From Rhodocyclaceae bacterium (GTDB lineage: Bacteria > Pseudomonadota > Gammaproteobacteria > Burkholderiales > Rhodocyclaceae), in assembly GCA_011391215.1 (NCBI GenBank), contig JAABQX010000091.1, positions 1 through 56,245 on the forward strand: DNA of 56,245 nucleotides, in the 5' to 3' direction. Shown here piece by piece: positions 35,319 to 45,556 of the stretch. The position numbers and the translations under genes were made by a program. A model generated the notes under the pieces. That model made no database searches and had not been told where the DNA came from. It saw only the letters and a list, made by a program, of their open reading frames with translations. Every line of letters begins with the position of its first letter. Position 1 is the first letter of the stretch.

Positions 35319-36419
35319 TTACGCTTCCCGCATCATCTGCCAATACTGGTACTTCATCATGGCCGCAGCGCCGGCGACGATGGCAGCGAAGGTAAGGATG
35401 GAGCCGAGGGCGAGGGTCGATATGCCGGTGATGGCTTGGCCGACCGTACAGCCCATCGACAGTACGCCACCGATACCCATCAGCACGGCACCGACGGCAT
35501 GGTTGCCGAAATCGCCGGCGGAGGCGAACCATTCGATGCGGAAACTGCGGCTAAGCAGTGACCAGAGCAGGGAGCCGACGATCACGCCGGTCAGCGCCAT
35601 GATGCCGAAGTTGACCAGCGAAGTATCTGTCGGGCTCATCAAATAACGTGCGGTGTCGCCCATGGCACTGATGAAGGTATAGGATTGGGTTTCGACGCGT
35701 AGCGGTTTGGTGTCGGCGAAGTCGGCGTATTCCTTCCACTGCGTTCCCATCTCGCTGCCCGTTAAATACCAGCCGCCGATGATGACCAAGCCGATGACGA
35801 CGCCACCTAGGATGTTATCCTTGTTTTCGCGGAAGTCCTTCGAGGCGAAGGCATAGCCGATCAGCACGATTGCCACGACTGCGCCGGCGATGGTGTTACC
35901 GACACCGATCAGGTCTCCCAGCGCCTGGCTGGTAAAGCCGCGCGGGGCGAGGTTGATGCTGGTGGCCGAAACCATGCCGCCAAAGGCCGCATCATAAAAG
36001 TCGGTCCACTGCATGACGTAGGCGGCGGCGCCGGCGATGGCGAGTACCACCAATGACTTGAGGTTGCCGCCACCGATGCGCACCAGCGTCTTGTTGCCGC
36101 AACCCGAGGCGAGAACCATCCCCACGCCGAACAATAGTCCGCCGAGCAGGTAGCGCAACCAGGCGAAGTTGGCCGTGCGGTAGGGTGGGAAGGTGCTGGT
36201 GCCGATAATTGCTTTGCCCGTGGCTTCGAGGATAGTGACGCCCAGCAGGGCGACAGCAATCGCCAGCAACCAGGCGCGCAGCCGGCCGGTGTCGTCCATA
36301 TTGACCCAGTCTGATACAGCGCCCATGGTACAAAAATTGGTTTTGTTGGCCACGGCCCCCATGATGACGGCGAGGCCGAACGCGCTCAGCAGAACCTGAT
36401 GATGAATCGTGAATTCCAT
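35319..36419 (-). CDS. YeeE/YedE family sulfur-compound transporter
   Basis: A 366-residue membrane protein of the YeeE/YedE (TsuA-like) family with about nine helices. Conserved Cys motifs NFCTMGAVSD, LASGCGNKTLVRIG and SMGCTVGQAITG match the thiosulfate-uptake TsuA architecture, where Cys residues relay the substrate. No TusA-like gene lies beside it here. The substrate could be thiosulfate or another reduced sulfur species. Confidence 0.88.
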   Translation of the reverse strand: MEFTIHHQVLLSAFGLAVIMGAVANKTNFCTMGAVSDWVNMDDTGRLRAWLLAIAVALLGVTILEATGKAIIGTSTFPPYRTANFAWLRYLLGGLLFGVGMVLASGCGNKTLVRIGGGNLKSLVVLAIAGAAAYVMQWTDFYDAAFGGMVSATSINLAPRGFTSQALGDLIGVGNTIAGAVVAIVLIGYAFASKDFRENKDNILGGVVIGLVIIGGWYLTGSEMGTQWKEYADFADTKPLRVETQSYTFISAMGDTARYLMSPTDTSLVNFGIMALTGVIVGSLLWSLLSRSFRIEWFASAGDFGNHAVGAVLMGIGGVLSMGCTVGQAITGISTLALGSILTFAAIVAGAAAMMKYQYWQMMREA

Positions 36420-36478
36420 GAATTACCTCCTCGAAAAGTTGATCTCTACGGATCTTGAAGGAAGGAATGTAGATCATT

Positions 36479-36502
36479 TTTCCTTCCAAGGTAAGAAGGA
36501 AA
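36479..36502. repeat. Perfect 8-bp inverted repeat between queC and the YeeE gene
   Basis: TTTCCTTC and GAAGGAAA flank an eight-base loop in the 92-bp gap. No T run follows on either strand, so it is not a clear terminator; it could be an operator of the downstream YeeE gene on the minus strand or an mRNA hairpin. Confidence 0.4.
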
Positions 36503-36511
36503 ATTATGGAA

Positions 36512-37186
36512 TCAAACGCAATATGCTGTCGGGTCAACTATGCCGGCGCTGGCGAAACCTTCACGGCGCAATCGGCAGGCATCGCACAGGCCGCAGGCGC
36601 GGCCTGTCTCATCGGCCTGGTAGCAGGAAACAGTCAGTCCATAATCGACGCCGAGTAACGTGCCGCGCCGGATGATTGCCGCTTTCGTGAGATCGATGAG
36701 TGGGGCGTGGAGTTTCAAGGGATGGCCCTCGACCCCGGCCTTGGTGGCGAGATTGGCCAGTGTTTCAAAAGCCTTGATGAATGCCGGCCGGCAGTCGGGG
36801 TAACCGGAATAATCGACTGCATTGACGCCGACAAATATATCCTGCGTGCCGAGTATTTCCGCCCAACCCAGCGCCAGCGACAGCATGATGGTGTTGCGCG
36901 CCGGCACATAGGTGACGGGGATGCCGGGTTCGATCCCGCCGATCGGGATGGCAATGCCGGGATCGGTCAGCGCCGAGCCGCCGAACTGGCCGATATCCAG
37001 ATGCACGACGCGATGCCCGACGGCGCCCAATGCCTGGGCAACGCGAGCGGCTGCGTTGAGTTCTGCGGCGTGCCGCTGGCCGTAATCGACCGAAAGGCAA
37101 TGGCAGGCATAGCCTTCGCTCCTGGCGATGGCGAGACAGGTGGCGGAATCGAGACCGCCGGAGAGAAGGACGACTGCAGATTTCAT
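36512..37186 (-). CDS. queC: 7-cyano-7-deazaguanine synthase QueC
   Basis: A 224-residue ATP-dependent enzyme of queuosine biosynthesis (CDG to preQ0). PP-loop [11 protein letters not shown] at the N-terminus, [10 protein letters not shown] in the middle, and the zinc site near the C-terminus ([21 protein letters not shown]). The start at 37186 gives [14 protein letters not shown]; upstream in-frame sequence overlaps queE. It is the last gene of the ruv-tol-que run. Confidence 0.95.
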   Translation of the reverse strand: MKSAVVLLSGGLDSATCLAIARSEGYACHCLSVDYGQRHAAELNAAARVAQALGAVGHRVVHLDIGQFGGSALTDPGIAIPIGGIEPGIPVTYVPARNTIMLSLALGWAEILGTQDIFVGVNAVDYSGYPDCRPAFIKAFETLANLATKAGVEGHPLKLHAPLIDLTKAAIIRRGTLLGVDYGLTVSCYQADETGRACGLCDACRLRREGFASAGIVDPTAYCV

Positions 37187-37208
37187 GGCCGGCAGTTTAC
37201 CTGCCTCC

Positions 37209-37892
37209 TTATTTTCCGGGCGTGCTGCCCCACAGCACTTTGTGTAGTTGCAACTGGAAGCGCACCGGCAGGCGATCCTCGACGATCCATGCGGCCAGTT
37301 GTTGCGGTGACAGGGTATCCCAGACCGGCGAAAACAGTACCGTGAAACGCTCAAAAAGTCGGCGCTGGCGGGACGCCGCAACCGCCCAGTCGTAGTCAGC
37401 ACGCGAGGCGAGCACGATCTTGATTTCGTCATGCGGGCGCAGCTGATCGAGATTTTCCCAGCGATTCTTCGCACATTCGCCGGAGTCGGGCGCCTTCAAG
37501 TCGACGATGCGTGAGACGCGTGGATCCACGTCGCTGATGTCGAGCGAACCGGAAGTTTCGAGAGAGACGGCGTATCCGGCATCACACAGTGCTGCCAGCA
37601 ATGCCAGACAATTCGCCTGTGCGAGTGGCTCGCCGCCGGTGACGCAGACCGTGGGGCAGGCAAAGGCGGCGACGCGTTGCAGAATTGTCGCGATCGGCAT
37701 GGTTTCGCCACCGCTGAAGGCGTAGGCCGTGTCGCACCAGTTGCAGCGCAGGGGGCAGCCGGTCAGCCGGATGAAAACGGTCGGCAGACCGGCGCGGGTC
37801 GATTCGCCCTGCAGGGAATGGAAAATCTCGCTAATGCGCAGCGCTTTATCGCCACGCAAGTTGCGGTCGGCGTTGCTACCCTCAGACGACAC
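37209..37892 (-). CDS. queE: 7-carboxy-7-deazaguanine synthase QueE
   Basis: A 227-residue radical SAM enzyme converting CPH4 to CDG in the queuosine pathway. [11 protein letters not shown], the cluster motif [17 protein letters not shown] and the C-terminal [10 protein letters not shown] are typical. The start is a GTG whose first base is shared with the cpoB stop. A dispersed repeat copy replaces a loop before the TVLFSPVW strand, reading SRQRRLF from S174. The enzyme otherwise looks intact. Confidence 0.93.
   Translation of the reverse strand: MSSEGSNADRNLRGDKALRISEIFHSLQGESTRAGLPTVFIRLTGCPLRCNWCDTAYAFSGGETMPIATILQRVAAFACPTVCVTGGEPLAQANCLALLAALCDAGYAVSLETSGSLDISDVDPRVSRIVDLKAPDSGECAKNRWENLDQLRPHDEIKIVLASRADYDWAVAASRQRRLFERFTVLFSPVWDTLSPQQLAAWIVEDRLPVRFQLQLHKVLWGSTPGK
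37354..37377 (-). repeat. Dispersed 24-bp repeat, copy 9 (queE)
   Basis: Near-exact on the minus strand (outer end GGC instead of GCC). QueE reads it as SRQRRLF. Confidence 0.88.
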
Positions 37893-38656
37893 TACTTTTT
37901 CTTGGGTGCAAGCGTTTTGAGGCGGGAGCGCGCGGTTTCGACAACCGGACTGGTCGGATATTTTTCCACCAGAGTTTCCAGCACTTTTATTGCGCCCTTG
38001 ACATCCTGTGCGCTGACCAGTGCATTGGCCTGCGCGAGCATAGCATCCGGCGCCTTGGCGTCATTCGGCCAACTGGCGGCGACGCGCCCGAAGGCAGTGG
38101 CCGACGGACCGTACAGTTTTTGCTGGTAGAGGCTGTGGCCAAGCCAGTAGTTTGCGCTGGGGAGCTGTGATGATTTCGGGTGCGCGGTGATGAACGTCTG
38201 GAAGGCGGCCTGCGCTTCCTTGAACTTGCCGGCGCTGGAAAGGCTCAGGGCAGCTTCATACGCGCGCATTTCGGCTTGCGGGTCGGACTTGCTTTCGCCA
38301 GCAGTTGCCGGAGTCGCAGGCGTGGGGCCAGCTTCCGGAGATGACGTACCTTCAAGTTTGCGCAGGCGATTGTCGAGATCGACATAAAAATCCTGCTGGC
38401 GCTTGTGGGCAGCTTCGAGGCTGTTGGTCAGCACTTCGACCTGGCCGGTAAGATGCGCCACCGCCGTGCGCAGGGCTTCGACCTGATTGGAAAAGTCGAG
38501 CTGATTCTGCGTCGCGCTGTCGATGCGTTTTGACAGCGCATCGACGGTTTTCCGCAACTCGGCAACTTGCTGGCGCGCTTCATCGTCGCTGAAGAGCCCC
38601 GCATGAGCGGGCAGCGTCGCAAACAGTCCCAGCAGCAGAACCGCCCGAAACTTCAT
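37892..38656 (-). CDS. cpoB: CpoB, Tol-Pal associated periplasmic protein
   Basis: A 254-residue protein. Signal peptide (MKFRAVLLLGLFATLPAHA), an N-terminal coiled coil for trimerisation (about 25-100), a Pro/Thr-rich linker, and a C-terminal TPR domain (about 125-245). It coordinates peptidoglycan synthesis with outer-membrane constriction. It follows pal with a one-base overlap. Confidence 0.93.
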   Translation of the reverse strand: MKFRAVLLLGLFATLPAHAGLFSDDEARQQVAELRKTVDALSKRIDSATQNQLDFSNQVEALRTAVAHLTGQVEVLTNSLEAAHKRQQDFYVDLDNRLRKLEGTSSPEAGPTPATPATAGESKSDPQAEMRAYEAALSLSSAGKFKEAQAAFQTFITAHPKSSQLPSANYWLGHSLYQQKLYGPSATAFGRVAASWPNDAKAPDAMLAQANALVSAQDVKGAIKVLETLVEKYPTSPVVETARSRLKTLAPKKK

Positions 38657-39201
38657 CAGAACTCACCCGAATACAGCATGTCGCCGCGACGGTTTTGCGC
38701 CCAGCAGGATTCGGTTTGATCCATGCAGGCGGGTTTTTCTTCGCCGAGGCTGACGGATTCGAGTTGCGCTTCCTGGGCGCCGAGCAACTGCAGGGCCTTT
38801 TTCACCGCTTCGGCGCGTTTCTGGCCAAGTGCGAGGTTGTATTCGCGGCTGCCGCGCTCATCGGCGGTGCCCTGGATGAGCATCTTCATCTGGGTGTTCT
38901 TGGCGAGAAACCGGGCGTGCTGTTCGATCAGGGATTTGTATTCGTCCCTGACGACATAGCTGTCGTAATCGAACAGGATGCTGCGCTTGGAAAGCGGGCT
39001 TTTCGGATCTTTCAATGCCGCGAGGCCGTAGGGATCGGCGCTGGTGCTGCCGACGGGAGTCGTGCTGACGGCATAGGGGTTGCGGTCTTCGACGCCGGCG
39101 CCGTCCTGCTCGGGGGCGGCGGGTTGGCTGCCGCAGCCGGCCAGTGTTAAAAGAGCGGTCAGGGTAACGAGGGAGAGAGAAAGGGCGAGGCGCGTTTTCA
39201 T
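38656..39201 (-). CDS. pal: Pal, peptidoglycan-associated lipoprotein
   Basis: A 181-residue outer-membrane lipoprotein. The lipobox is LTLAGCGS. The OmpA-like domain shows ILFDYDSYVVRDEY and the peptidoglycan-binding TADERGSREYNLALGQKR. The family's C-terminal region has two additional Cys (ACMDQTESCWAQ), possibly a disulfide. It lies 37 bases after tolB. Confidence 0.95.
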   Translation of the reverse strand: MKTRLALSLSLVTLTALLTLAGCGSQPAAPEQDGAGVEDRNPYAVSTTPVGSTSADPYGLAALKDPKSPLSKRSILFDYDSYVVRDEYKSLIEQHARFLAKNTQMKMLIQGTADERGSREYNLALGQKRAEAVKKALQLLGAQEAQLESVSLGEEKPACMDQTESCWAQNRRGDMLYSGEF

Positions 39202-39238
39202 GGCTGAATTTCCTGTACGAAAAATGACGGGTTACGGC

Positions 39239-40522
39239 TTATTTGCTGAAGGGACCCCAGGCGGGCTCGCGCACATCAGCGGCCTGCACGGAAAGGCGTT
39301 GCTTGACGCGACCGTCGACCGATACTGCCGCCAGCACGCCGCGTCCGCCGACTTCGGTGGCGAACAGGATCATGCGTCCGTTCGGTGCGAAGCTGGGCGA
39401 TTCATCCTTGGCGGTGTCGGTCAGAACCTGCGTCTGGCGTGAGGTGAGATCCATCACGGCGACGCGGAAGCGGCCGCTGTCACGCGTGACGAAGGCCATG
39501 CGCTTGCCATCGGGAGAAAGGCGCGGGGTCACGTTGTAGGTGCCATCGAAGGTGACGCGTTGGGCTGCGCCGCCGGCCACCGGCTGGCGATAAACCTGCG
39601 GGCTGCCGCCGCGGTCGGAGGTGAAGTAGATGAATTCGCCGTCGGGCGAGTATTGCGGCTCGGTGTCGATGCCTGCAGATTGCGCGAGGCGCGTGATGCC
39701 GCTGCCATCGACGTTGACGACGTAGAGCTGGGAATTACCATCCTTGGTGAGCACCACGGCGAGCTTCTTGCCGTCGGGCGACCAGGCCGGCGCAGAGTTG
39801 GAACCCTTGAAATTGGCGGCGACATGGCGGCGGCCGGTGGCGAGGTCATGCACATAGACGACCGGTTTCTTCGCCTCGAACGACACATAGGCGAGCTTGC
39901 CGCCATCCGGCGACCAGGCCGGCGAGATGATTGGTTCGCGCGAGGCGAGGGCCGCCTGGGGTGCGTTGCCGTCAGCATCGGCAATCTGCAATTCGAAACG
40001 TCCGGCGCTTTTCACGACATAGGCGATGCGTGTCGAAAAAACGCCGCGTTCGCCGGTGAGCTTTTCGTAAATGTTGTCGGCGATACGATGCGCCGTGGCG
40101 CGAATCTGGCCCGAGGTATGGGCGAGCGCCTGACCACCGATGGCGGTCTGCTTTTGCGTGTCATGCAGGCGGAAACGGGTTTCGTAACGGCCATCCGGCA
40201 GGGCTGACAGGCTGCCGGCGGCCAGCGCATCGGCGCCGCGCGATTTCCAGTCGGCGTAGTTGGGTGACGTGTTCTCGTCCATCACCTTGCCGGTGGTATC
40301 GATCATCTGGAACAAGCCGCTGCGTTCAAGATCAGACCGCACCACCGAAGTGAGCGCTTGCGCTATACCGCGTTCCCCGCTGAAATCGGCAATCGCCACT
40401 GGCAGGCGTTGGGCGCCGGCGCCGGTGATTTCAATGGAGAGCTGCGCCTGGGCCGGCGCAACGAAGAAAGCGGCACAGCCGAGCAATCCGCCGGCCAGCC
40501 ATCTAAGGCAATGTGTTTTCAT
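39239..40522 (-). CDS. tolB: TolB, periplasmic beta-propeller
   Basis: A 427-residue protein. Signal peptide ending APAQA, an N-terminal TolB domain, and a six-bladed propeller with repeated WSPDG/YSPDG motifs. It links Pal to TolA. The length is normal. Confidence 0.95.
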   Translation of the reverse strand: MKTHCLRWLAGGLLGCAAFFVAPAQAQLSIEITGAGAQRLPVAIADFSGERGIAQALTSVVRSDLERSGLFQMIDTTGKVMDENTSPNYADWKSRGADALAAGSLSALPDGRYETRFRLHDTQKQTAIGGQALAHTSGQIRATAHRIADNIYEKLTGERGVFSTRIAYVVKSAGRFELQIADADGNAPQAALASREPIISPAWSPDGGKLAYVSFEAKKPVVYVHDLATGRRHVAANFKGSNSAPAWSPDGKKLAVVLTKDGNSQLYVVNVDGSGITRLAQSAGIDTEPQYSPDGEFIYFTSDRGGSPQVYRQPVAGGAAQRVTFDGTYNVTPRLSPDGKRMAFVTRDSGRFRVAVMDLTSRQTQVLTDTAKDESPSFAPNGRMILFATEVGGRGVLAAVSVDGRVKQRLSVQAADVREPAWGPFSK

Positions 40523-40549
40523 GGGAAGTGATTATAACGCGCGGAAATT

Positions 40550-41335
40550 TCAGTCTTCTTGTGGACGGAATTTGAGTTTCAGCGTGCGGTCGAACAGTTC
40601 GCTCTTGCCGGGCTTGGGCAGCGGGCTCGACTTGCGGATGGCGCGTTCGGTCGCCGCATCGTAGGCGGTGTGGCCGGAAGATTTGAGCAGGCGCACATTC
40701 AACACCTCGCCTGAAGGCAACTGCGTCACCTCGAATTCGGCTTCCGGATTGCCCTTGATGTCGGGCGGCATCACGATATTGCCGCGTACCTTGCCACGGA
40801 TGGCGGCGATGTATTTGTCGATTTCACCGGCCTGCGCGCCGCTGGCCTGGCGGGCTTTCAGATCGGCGAGCTCTTGTGTGGCCGCAGCGGTAGCGGCCGC
40901 CGCTGCCTTGCGCTGTTGCAGTTGTTCGGCTTCACGCTTCAGCTGTTCCTTGAACGGGTCGACGGTCGGTTTCGGTGGTTCGGGCTCGGCTTTTGGTTCA
41001 GGCTTGGGCGGTTTGAGTTTTTCTTTCTGTGCGATCTCGGGCGCAGGGATCGGTTTGGGGAGCGGCTTTGGCTCGACTTTTGGCTCGGGCCGGGGTTCAT
41101 GCCGCAGTGCGGGTTTTGGCTCTGGTTTTGGTTCCGGCCTTTGCTCGGCTGAAGAAGTCGGCGCTGGCGGGACGGCACGTACCAGGTCGACTGCGACGAC
41201 GGTTTCCGGCTTTTGGGTCTGCCAGTGGACGCCATAGATGAGCACCGCAGCTAATCCAAGGTGCATCAACACCGCGAGCGCGAACGAAATGCGTTTTCCG
41301 GGGGCCGGACGCGGTGAGGCAGGTGCCTCATTCAT
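40550..41335 (-). CDS. tolA: TolA, energy-transducing envelope protein
   Basis: A 261-residue protein. An N-terminal membrane helix (about 17-37), a Pro/Lys/Glu-rich periplasmic spacer (KPEPKPEP-like repeats, then helical Q/A-rich sequence), and a TonB/TolA-like C-terminal domain. It is shorter than E. coli TolA (421 residues), mainly in the spacer. A dispersed repeat copy is read as AVPPAPTS from A54, just after the helix. Confidence 0.92.
   Translation of the reverse strand: MNEAPASPRPAPGKRISFALAVLMHLGLAAVLIYGVHWQTQKPETVVAVDLVRAVPPAPTSSAEQRPEPKPEPKPALRHEPRPEPKVEPKPLPKPIPAPEIAQKEKLKPPKPEPKAEPEPPKPTVDPFKEQLKREAEQLQQRKAAAAATAAATQELADLKARQASGAQAGEIDKYIAAIRGKVRGNIVMPPDIKGNPEAEFEVTQLPSGEVLNVRLLKSSGHTAYDAATERAIRKSSPLPKPGKSELFDRTLKLKFRPQED
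41155..41176 (-). repeat. Dispersed 24-bp repeat, copy 10 (tolA)
   Basis: Exact over 22 bp on the minus strand, lacking the last two T. TolA reads it as AVPPAPTS. Confidence 0.9.
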
Positions 41336-41341
41336 CTTGCG

Positions 41342-41752
41342 TCATTTCCTCGGTTGTACCAGCAGGCCGATCTTCGCCACCTGCGCGCGCTGCAATTCGT
41401 CCATGACATTCAGCACGGCTTCATAACGCACATTCTTGTCGCCGGCGATCAACACGGGCTGGTTGGGGTGCTTGGCCTGCAATTGCTTGAGCATCTCGGC
41501 CAGCTCCTGGCGACCGACATTCACCTCGGCGCCGCCCAGCAGGCGATCGCGCATCGTCATGGCGCCGTCGGCCTTGACGATAATTTCCAAGGGCTCGACC
41601 GGCGGCGCGGAAGCCTTGCCGACGCTGGGCAGTTCGATGCTGGCCGGCTGGATCATCGGCGCGGTGACCATGAAAATCACCAGCAGTACCAGCATCACAT
41701 CGATGTAGGGCACGACGTTGATTTCGTGCTTGAGGCGGCGGGGACGGCGCAT
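41342..41752 (-). CDS. tolR: TolR, proton-channel regulator
   Basis: A 136-residue protein with one N-terminal helix containing the functional Asp (VVPYIDVMLVLLVIFMV) and a periplasmic domain. It works with TolQ to energise TolA. It is 3 bases after tolQ and 6 before tolA. Confidence 0.95.
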   Translation of the reverse strand: MRRPRRLKHEINVVPYIDVMLVLLVIFMVTAPMIQPASIELPSVGKASAPPVEPLEIIVKADGAMTMRDRLLGGAEVNVGRQELAEMLKQLQAKHPNQPVLIAGDKNVRYEAVLNVMDELQRAQVAKIGLLVQPRK

Positions 41753-41755
41753 GGC

Positions 41756-42433
41756 TTACTTGATCTGCCGCTGAAGAATGTTGGAGAACTCTTCCATGAA
41801 GCTCTCGAAACGTACCGCCACCCGGTCGACATCGTGGGCAAAACGGTTGTAGGCGACCACGGCGGGAATCGCTGCGAACAGGCCGATGGCGGTGGCGACG
41901 AGGGCTTCGGCAATACCGGGCGCCACGGCGGCCAGCGTCGCGGTGGTCATGCTGGCCAAACCGCGGAAGGAATGCATGATGCCCCACACCGTGCCGAACA
42001 GGCCGACATAAGGCGATACGGAGCCCACCGAAGCGAGGAAGGCGAGGTGCGCTTCCAGATCATCAACCTCACGCTGATAAGTGGCGCGCATGGCGCGGCG
42101 CACGCCGTCGATGGCGGCGGATGCATCCAGTGATTTTTGCCCGCGCAACTTGGTGAATTCGCGGAAGCCGGCTTCGAAGATACGCTCCAGCGCGCCGCTG
42201 TTGTGACGGTCGTTGACCGCGCTCTGGTAGAGGCTGTTCAGATCGCCACCGCTCCAGAAATCACGTTCGAATTTTTCCGTTTTCTGGCGGGCATCGCGCA
42301 GGGCGAACCACTTGCGGAAGATCCAGTACCAGGACATCAGGGAAACATAAGTCAGCAGAACCATCACCAGCTTGACGACCAGGCTGGCGTTGACGATAAG
42401 TTCGAAGAGGGCGAGATCGGAAGTAACATTCAT
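41756..42433 (-). CDS. tolQ: TolQ, proton channel
   Basis: A 225-residue protein with three membrane helices and the conserved GLFGTVWGIMHSF and AEALVATAIGLFAAIPAVVAYN segments. It overlaps ybgC as ATGA. Confidence 0.95.
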   Translation of the reverse strand: MNVTSDLALFELIVNASLVVKLVMVLLTYVSLMSWYWIFRKWFALRDARQKTEKFERDFWSGGDLNSLYQSAVNDRHNSGALERIFEAGFREFTKLRGQKSLDASAAIDGVRRAMRATYQREVDDLEAHLAFLASVGSVSPYVGLFGTVWGIMHSFRGLASMTTATLAAVAPGIAEALVATAIGLFAAIPAVVAYNRFAHDVDRVAVRFESFMEEFSNILQRQIK

Positions 42434-42843
42434 AGGAGTTCTTTGAGCTTTTCATAAATCGGCTTGGGCATCGCTGCCGCCTTGCCTTTGGTGAGATCGA
42501 GACAGGCAACGCGCACCGTGGCAGTAATCAAAATTTCTTCTGCGCGACGGATCGACTGGACGAATGTTACCTGAGCGCGGCCGAGGGCTTCGACAACCGT
42601 GACGACTTCGACCAGATCGTCGAGCTTGGCCGGCTTCAGATATTCAACCGCCAGCGAGCGAACCGCAAAGGCCAGCCCCGTTTCCTCGGCAAGCTGGCGT
42701 TGCGCGAAACTGAGTTCGCGCAACAGCTCGGTACGGGCGCGTTCGAGGTACTTGAGGTAGTTGGCGTAATAGACGACACCGCCGGAGTCGGTGTCTTCGT
42801 AGTAAACGCGCACAACCAGCGGCGTGCTTATTCGCTTTGCCAC
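42430..42843 (-). CDS. ybgC: YbgC family acyl-CoA thioesterase
   Basis: A 137-residue hotdog-fold thioesterase. [19 protein letters not shown] holds the catalytic Asp. It starts with GTG inside the last codons of ruvB (16-base overlap). It is the usual first gene of tol-pal operons. Confidence 0.93.
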   Translation of the reverse strand: MAKRISTPLVVRVYYEDTDSGGVVYYANYLKYLERARTELLRELSFAQRQLAEETGLAFAVRSLAVEYLKPAKLDDLVEVVTVVEALGRAQVTFVQSIRRAEEILITATVRVACLDLTKGKAAAMPKPIYEKLKELL

Positions 42844-43886
42844 AGTTCCCGATTCACTCCAACTGTGGCGCCGGGTGCGTCAAGCCCGAAATGCCGCCAG
42901 ATGCTTGGCGTTGCCACGCGGCCGCGCGGGGTGCGTTGCAGGTAGCCTTGCTGGATGAGGTAAGGCTCCAGCACGTCCTCGATGGTGTCGCGCGCCTCGC
43001 CGATGGCAGCGGCAAGGTTGTCCACGCCGACCGGGCCGCCACCGAACTTTTCCAGCATGGCGCTGAGCAGCTTGCGGTCCATCACATCGAGACCGAGGTG
43101 ATCGACATCGAGCATGATCAGCGCAGCGTCGGCGATGGCGCGGGTGATGGCGCCGTCATGCTTGACCTCGGCGAAGTCGCGCACGCGGCGCAGCAGGCGG
43201 TTGGCAATGCGTGGTGTGCCTCGGCTGCGCTTGGCGATTTCGACGGAGCCGTCATCGGCGATCACACAGTTGAGCAGATGGGCCGAGCGGCGCACGATCA
43301 GGCCGAGTTCTTCCGGCGTGTAGAACTCCAAGCGTGCGACGATGCCGAAACGGTCGCGCAACGGGTTGGTGAGCATGCCGGCACGCGTGGTGGCGCCGAC
43401 GAGAGTGAAAGGCGGCAGGTCGAGCTTGACCGAGCGAGCGGACGGGCCTTCGCCGATCATGATGTCGATCTGAAAATCCTCCAGTGCCGGGTAGAGAATT
43501 TCCTCGACGACCGGCGAGAGGCGGTGAATCTCGTCGATGAAGAGGACGTCGTTGGGTTCGAGGTTGGTGAGAATCGCCGCCAGGTCACCCGCACGTTCAA
43601 GGACCGGGCCTGAGGTCTGGCGCAGATTGACGCCCATTTCGTGGGCGACGATGTGGGCGAGCGTGGTCTTGCCCAAGCCCGGCGGGCCAAACAGCAGCAC
43701 ATGGTCTAGCGCCTCCTGGCGGCGCTTGGCGGCTTCAATGAAGATTTCAAGCTGTTCGCGAATCTTCTGCTGGCCGACATAATCGGCGAGCCGTTTCGGC
43801 CGCAGGGCGCGTTCGAGCGCGTCTTCCTGAGGCGAGGCCGTGTCGGCGGTGATCAGCCGGTCGGAAAATGAATCCGTTTCGATCAT
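42828..43886 (-). CDS. ruvB: RuvB, Holliday junction branch-migration ATPase
   Basis: A 352-residue AAA+ motor. Walker [10 protein letters not shown], Walker B LFIDEIHR, sensor GATTRAG and the C-terminal winged helix with TPRGR are complete. It is separated from ruvA by an AI-2E family gene. Confidence 0.96.
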   Translation of the reverse strand: MIETDSFSDRLITADTASPQEDALERALRPKRLADYVGQQKIREQLEIFIEAAKRRQEALDHVLLFGPPGLGKTTLAHIVAHEMGVNLRQTSGPVLERAGDLAAILTNLEPNDVLFIDEIHRLSPVVEEILYPALEDFQIDIMIGEGPSARSVKLDLPPFTLVGATTRAGMLTNPLRDRFGIVARLEFYTPEELGLIVRRSAHLLNCVIADDGSVEIAKRSRGTPRIANRLLRRVRDFAEVKHDGAITRAIADAALIMLDVDHLGLDVMDRKLLSAMLEKFGGGPVGVDNLAAAIGEARDTIEDVLEPYLIQQGYLQRTPRGRVATPSIWRHFGLDAPGATVGVNRELWQSE

Positions 43887-44926
43887 GTGGCCTGTGACGG
43901 TGCCGACCAGCTTTCGACCAGGGTGAGGGCGAGGGCAAGGATCACCGGGCCGAGGAAGATGCCGACGAAACCGAAGGCCAGGATGCCGCCGAAAACGCCC
44001 AGGGCGATCAGCAGAATCGGCAGGCTCGCCGTGCGACTGATGAGGATGGGCTTGAGGAAATTATCGACGCTGCTGATAATGCCAACGCCCCAGATAACCA
44101 TGAAGATTGCCCAGCCGGTTTCGCCCTGACTATAGAGCCACCAGGCGGCGCCGCCCCAGATCAAGGGCGGGCCGACCGGCACCATCGAGAGGAAGAAGGT
44201 TGCCGCGCTGAGCAGGAGGGCGGCGGGGACGCCAGCAATCAGGAAGCCGATCAGTGCAATCAGTGCTTGTGCCGCTGCCGTACCGACGATGCCGATCATC
44301 ACGCCCATGATCGTGCTGCGCGACAGTTGCAGCATGCGTTCGCCCAGATCACCGGCGATCTTTTCTGCCAGGCGGGAAAGATGTGTGGCGAGCTTGTTGC
44401 CATCGCGATAGAAGAAGAAGGCGATGAACACGACCAGCGTCAGCTCGAGCAGGCCCTGGCCGATCAGGGCTGCCGCAGAGGTTAGCAATTTGCGGGTGGG
44501 CTCGAACAATTGCTTGCCGAGATTGGCCAGTTCGGTCTGGCTGCCCGCCAGCTTGCGCCAGTAGGCCTCGAGATGTTCCCCAGCGAGCGGGATGGAGGAA
44601 AGCCAGGCGGGCGGTGACCAGTCGCCGGCTTCGAACCAGGCGCGCAGCAGCACTATCAGCTGAGTCATGCCATCGGCGATGGTGGCGGTCAGATAGGCCA
44701 TGGGCACCAGCACCGTCGTGGCGAGGATCAATGTGGCGAGGAGGGCGGCGAGCGTGGCGCGGCCCTTGACGCACGTCTTGAGCCAGGCAAACATTGGCCA
44801 CGTGGTCAGGCAGAGGATCGCGGCGAATAGCAGCGCGGCGATAAAGGGCGCCAATACCCATGCTGCGCCAATGATGATCAGGGCGACAAGGGCGATGCGG
44901 GCGTAGGTGCGGGTGGTTTCGTTCAT
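43883..44926 (-). CDS. AI-2E/PerM family membrane transporter
   Basis: A 347-residue protein with about eight helices and the family's central soluble segment. The C-terminal [12 protein letters not shown] and [19 protein letters not shown] are typical. Substrates in this family range from AI-2 to ions and are not predictable here. It sits between ruvA and ruvB, overlapping ruvB by four bases. Confidence 0.88.
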   Translation of the reverse strand: MNETTRTYARIALVALIIIGAAWVLAPFIAALLFAAILCLTTWPMFAWLKTCVKGRATLAALLATLILATTVLVPMAYLTATIADGMTQLIVLLRAWFEAGDWSPPAWLSSIPLAGEHLEAYWRKLAGSQTELANLGKQLFEPTRKLLTSAAALIGQGLLELTLVVFIAFFFYRDGNKLATHLSRLAEKIAGDLGERMLQLSRSTIMGVMIGIVGTAAAQALIALIGFLIAGVPAALLLSAATFFLSMVPVGPPLIWGGAAWWLYSQGETGWAIFMVIWGVGIISSVDNFLKPILISRTASLPILLIALGVFGGILAFGFVGIFLGPVILALALTLVESWSAPSQAT

Positions 44927-44951
44927 TTGATGATTCTACCTGTTGGGTTGT

Positions 44952-45545
44952 TCAGGCCTTGCCCAGGAGTCTCAAGGCTTGGCGGATGCCGTCGGATACG
45001 CCGATGTCGGCAGGAAGCCCACGGGCCGCAGCTACTGCCTCCCGATCACTGTAGCCCAAGGCTAGCAGCGCATTGAGAATGTCACTTGCGGCATCCGGTG
45101 CCGCCGTCCCGCCAGCGCCGACTTTTATGGCCGCATTGCCGCCGACCGGAAGTTTTCCCTTCAATTCGAGCAGCAGGCGTTCGGCGGTCTTTTTGCCGAT
45201 GCCGGGAATTTTCACCAGCCGACCGGTTTCCTGCAAGGCCACGGCTTGCGCCAGCTCGGACACGGATAGGCCCGACAGTACCGCCAGCGCCATGCGTGCG
45301 CCGATGCCGGAAATTTTCAGCAACTGGCGGAACAGCGTGCGCTCTTCATTGGTAAGGAAGCCAAAGAGTAGGTGCGCATCCTCGCGCACGACCAGGTGGG
45401 TGACGAGCGTGACCTTTTCGCCACTCGCTGGAAGGTTGTAGAAGGTGCTCATCGGCACGTCGATCTCATAGCCGACGCCGCCGACATCGACGAGAATCTG
45501 CGGCGGGTTCTTTTCCAGCAGGATGCCGGTGATTCTGCCAATCAT
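44952..45545 (-). CDS. ruvA: RuvA, Holliday junction DNA-binding subunit
   Basis: A 197-residue protein. OB-fold N-terminal domain ([12 protein letters not shown]), two HhH motifs ([22 protein letters not shown]) and the C-terminal domain III that contacts RuvB. The flexible linker between domains II and III holds a dispersed repeat copy read as KVGAGGTA from K141. Confidence 0.95.
   Translation of the reverse strand: MIGRITGILLEKNPPQILVDVGGVGYEIDVPMSTFYNLPASGEKVTLVTHLVVREDAHLLFGFLTNEERTLFRQLLKISGIGARMALAVLSGLSVSELAQAVALQETGRLVKIPGIGKKTAERLLLELKGKLPVGGNAAIKVGAGGTAAPDAASDILNALLALGYSDREAVAAARGLPADIGVSDGIRQALRLLGKA
45103..45126 (+). repeat. Dispersed 24-bp repeat, copy 11 (ruvA)
   Basis: Exact consensus; RuvA (minus strand) reads it as KVGAGGTA in the domain II-III linker. 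Confidence 0.92.
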
Positions 45546-45556
45546 CTATGCGTTCC

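Noticed and set aside
36536-36560. Possible repeat copy at the queC 3' end (GCCGGCGCTGGCGAAACC)
   Set aside because: Half the repeat is missing and the encoded residues match the normal QueC C-terminus.
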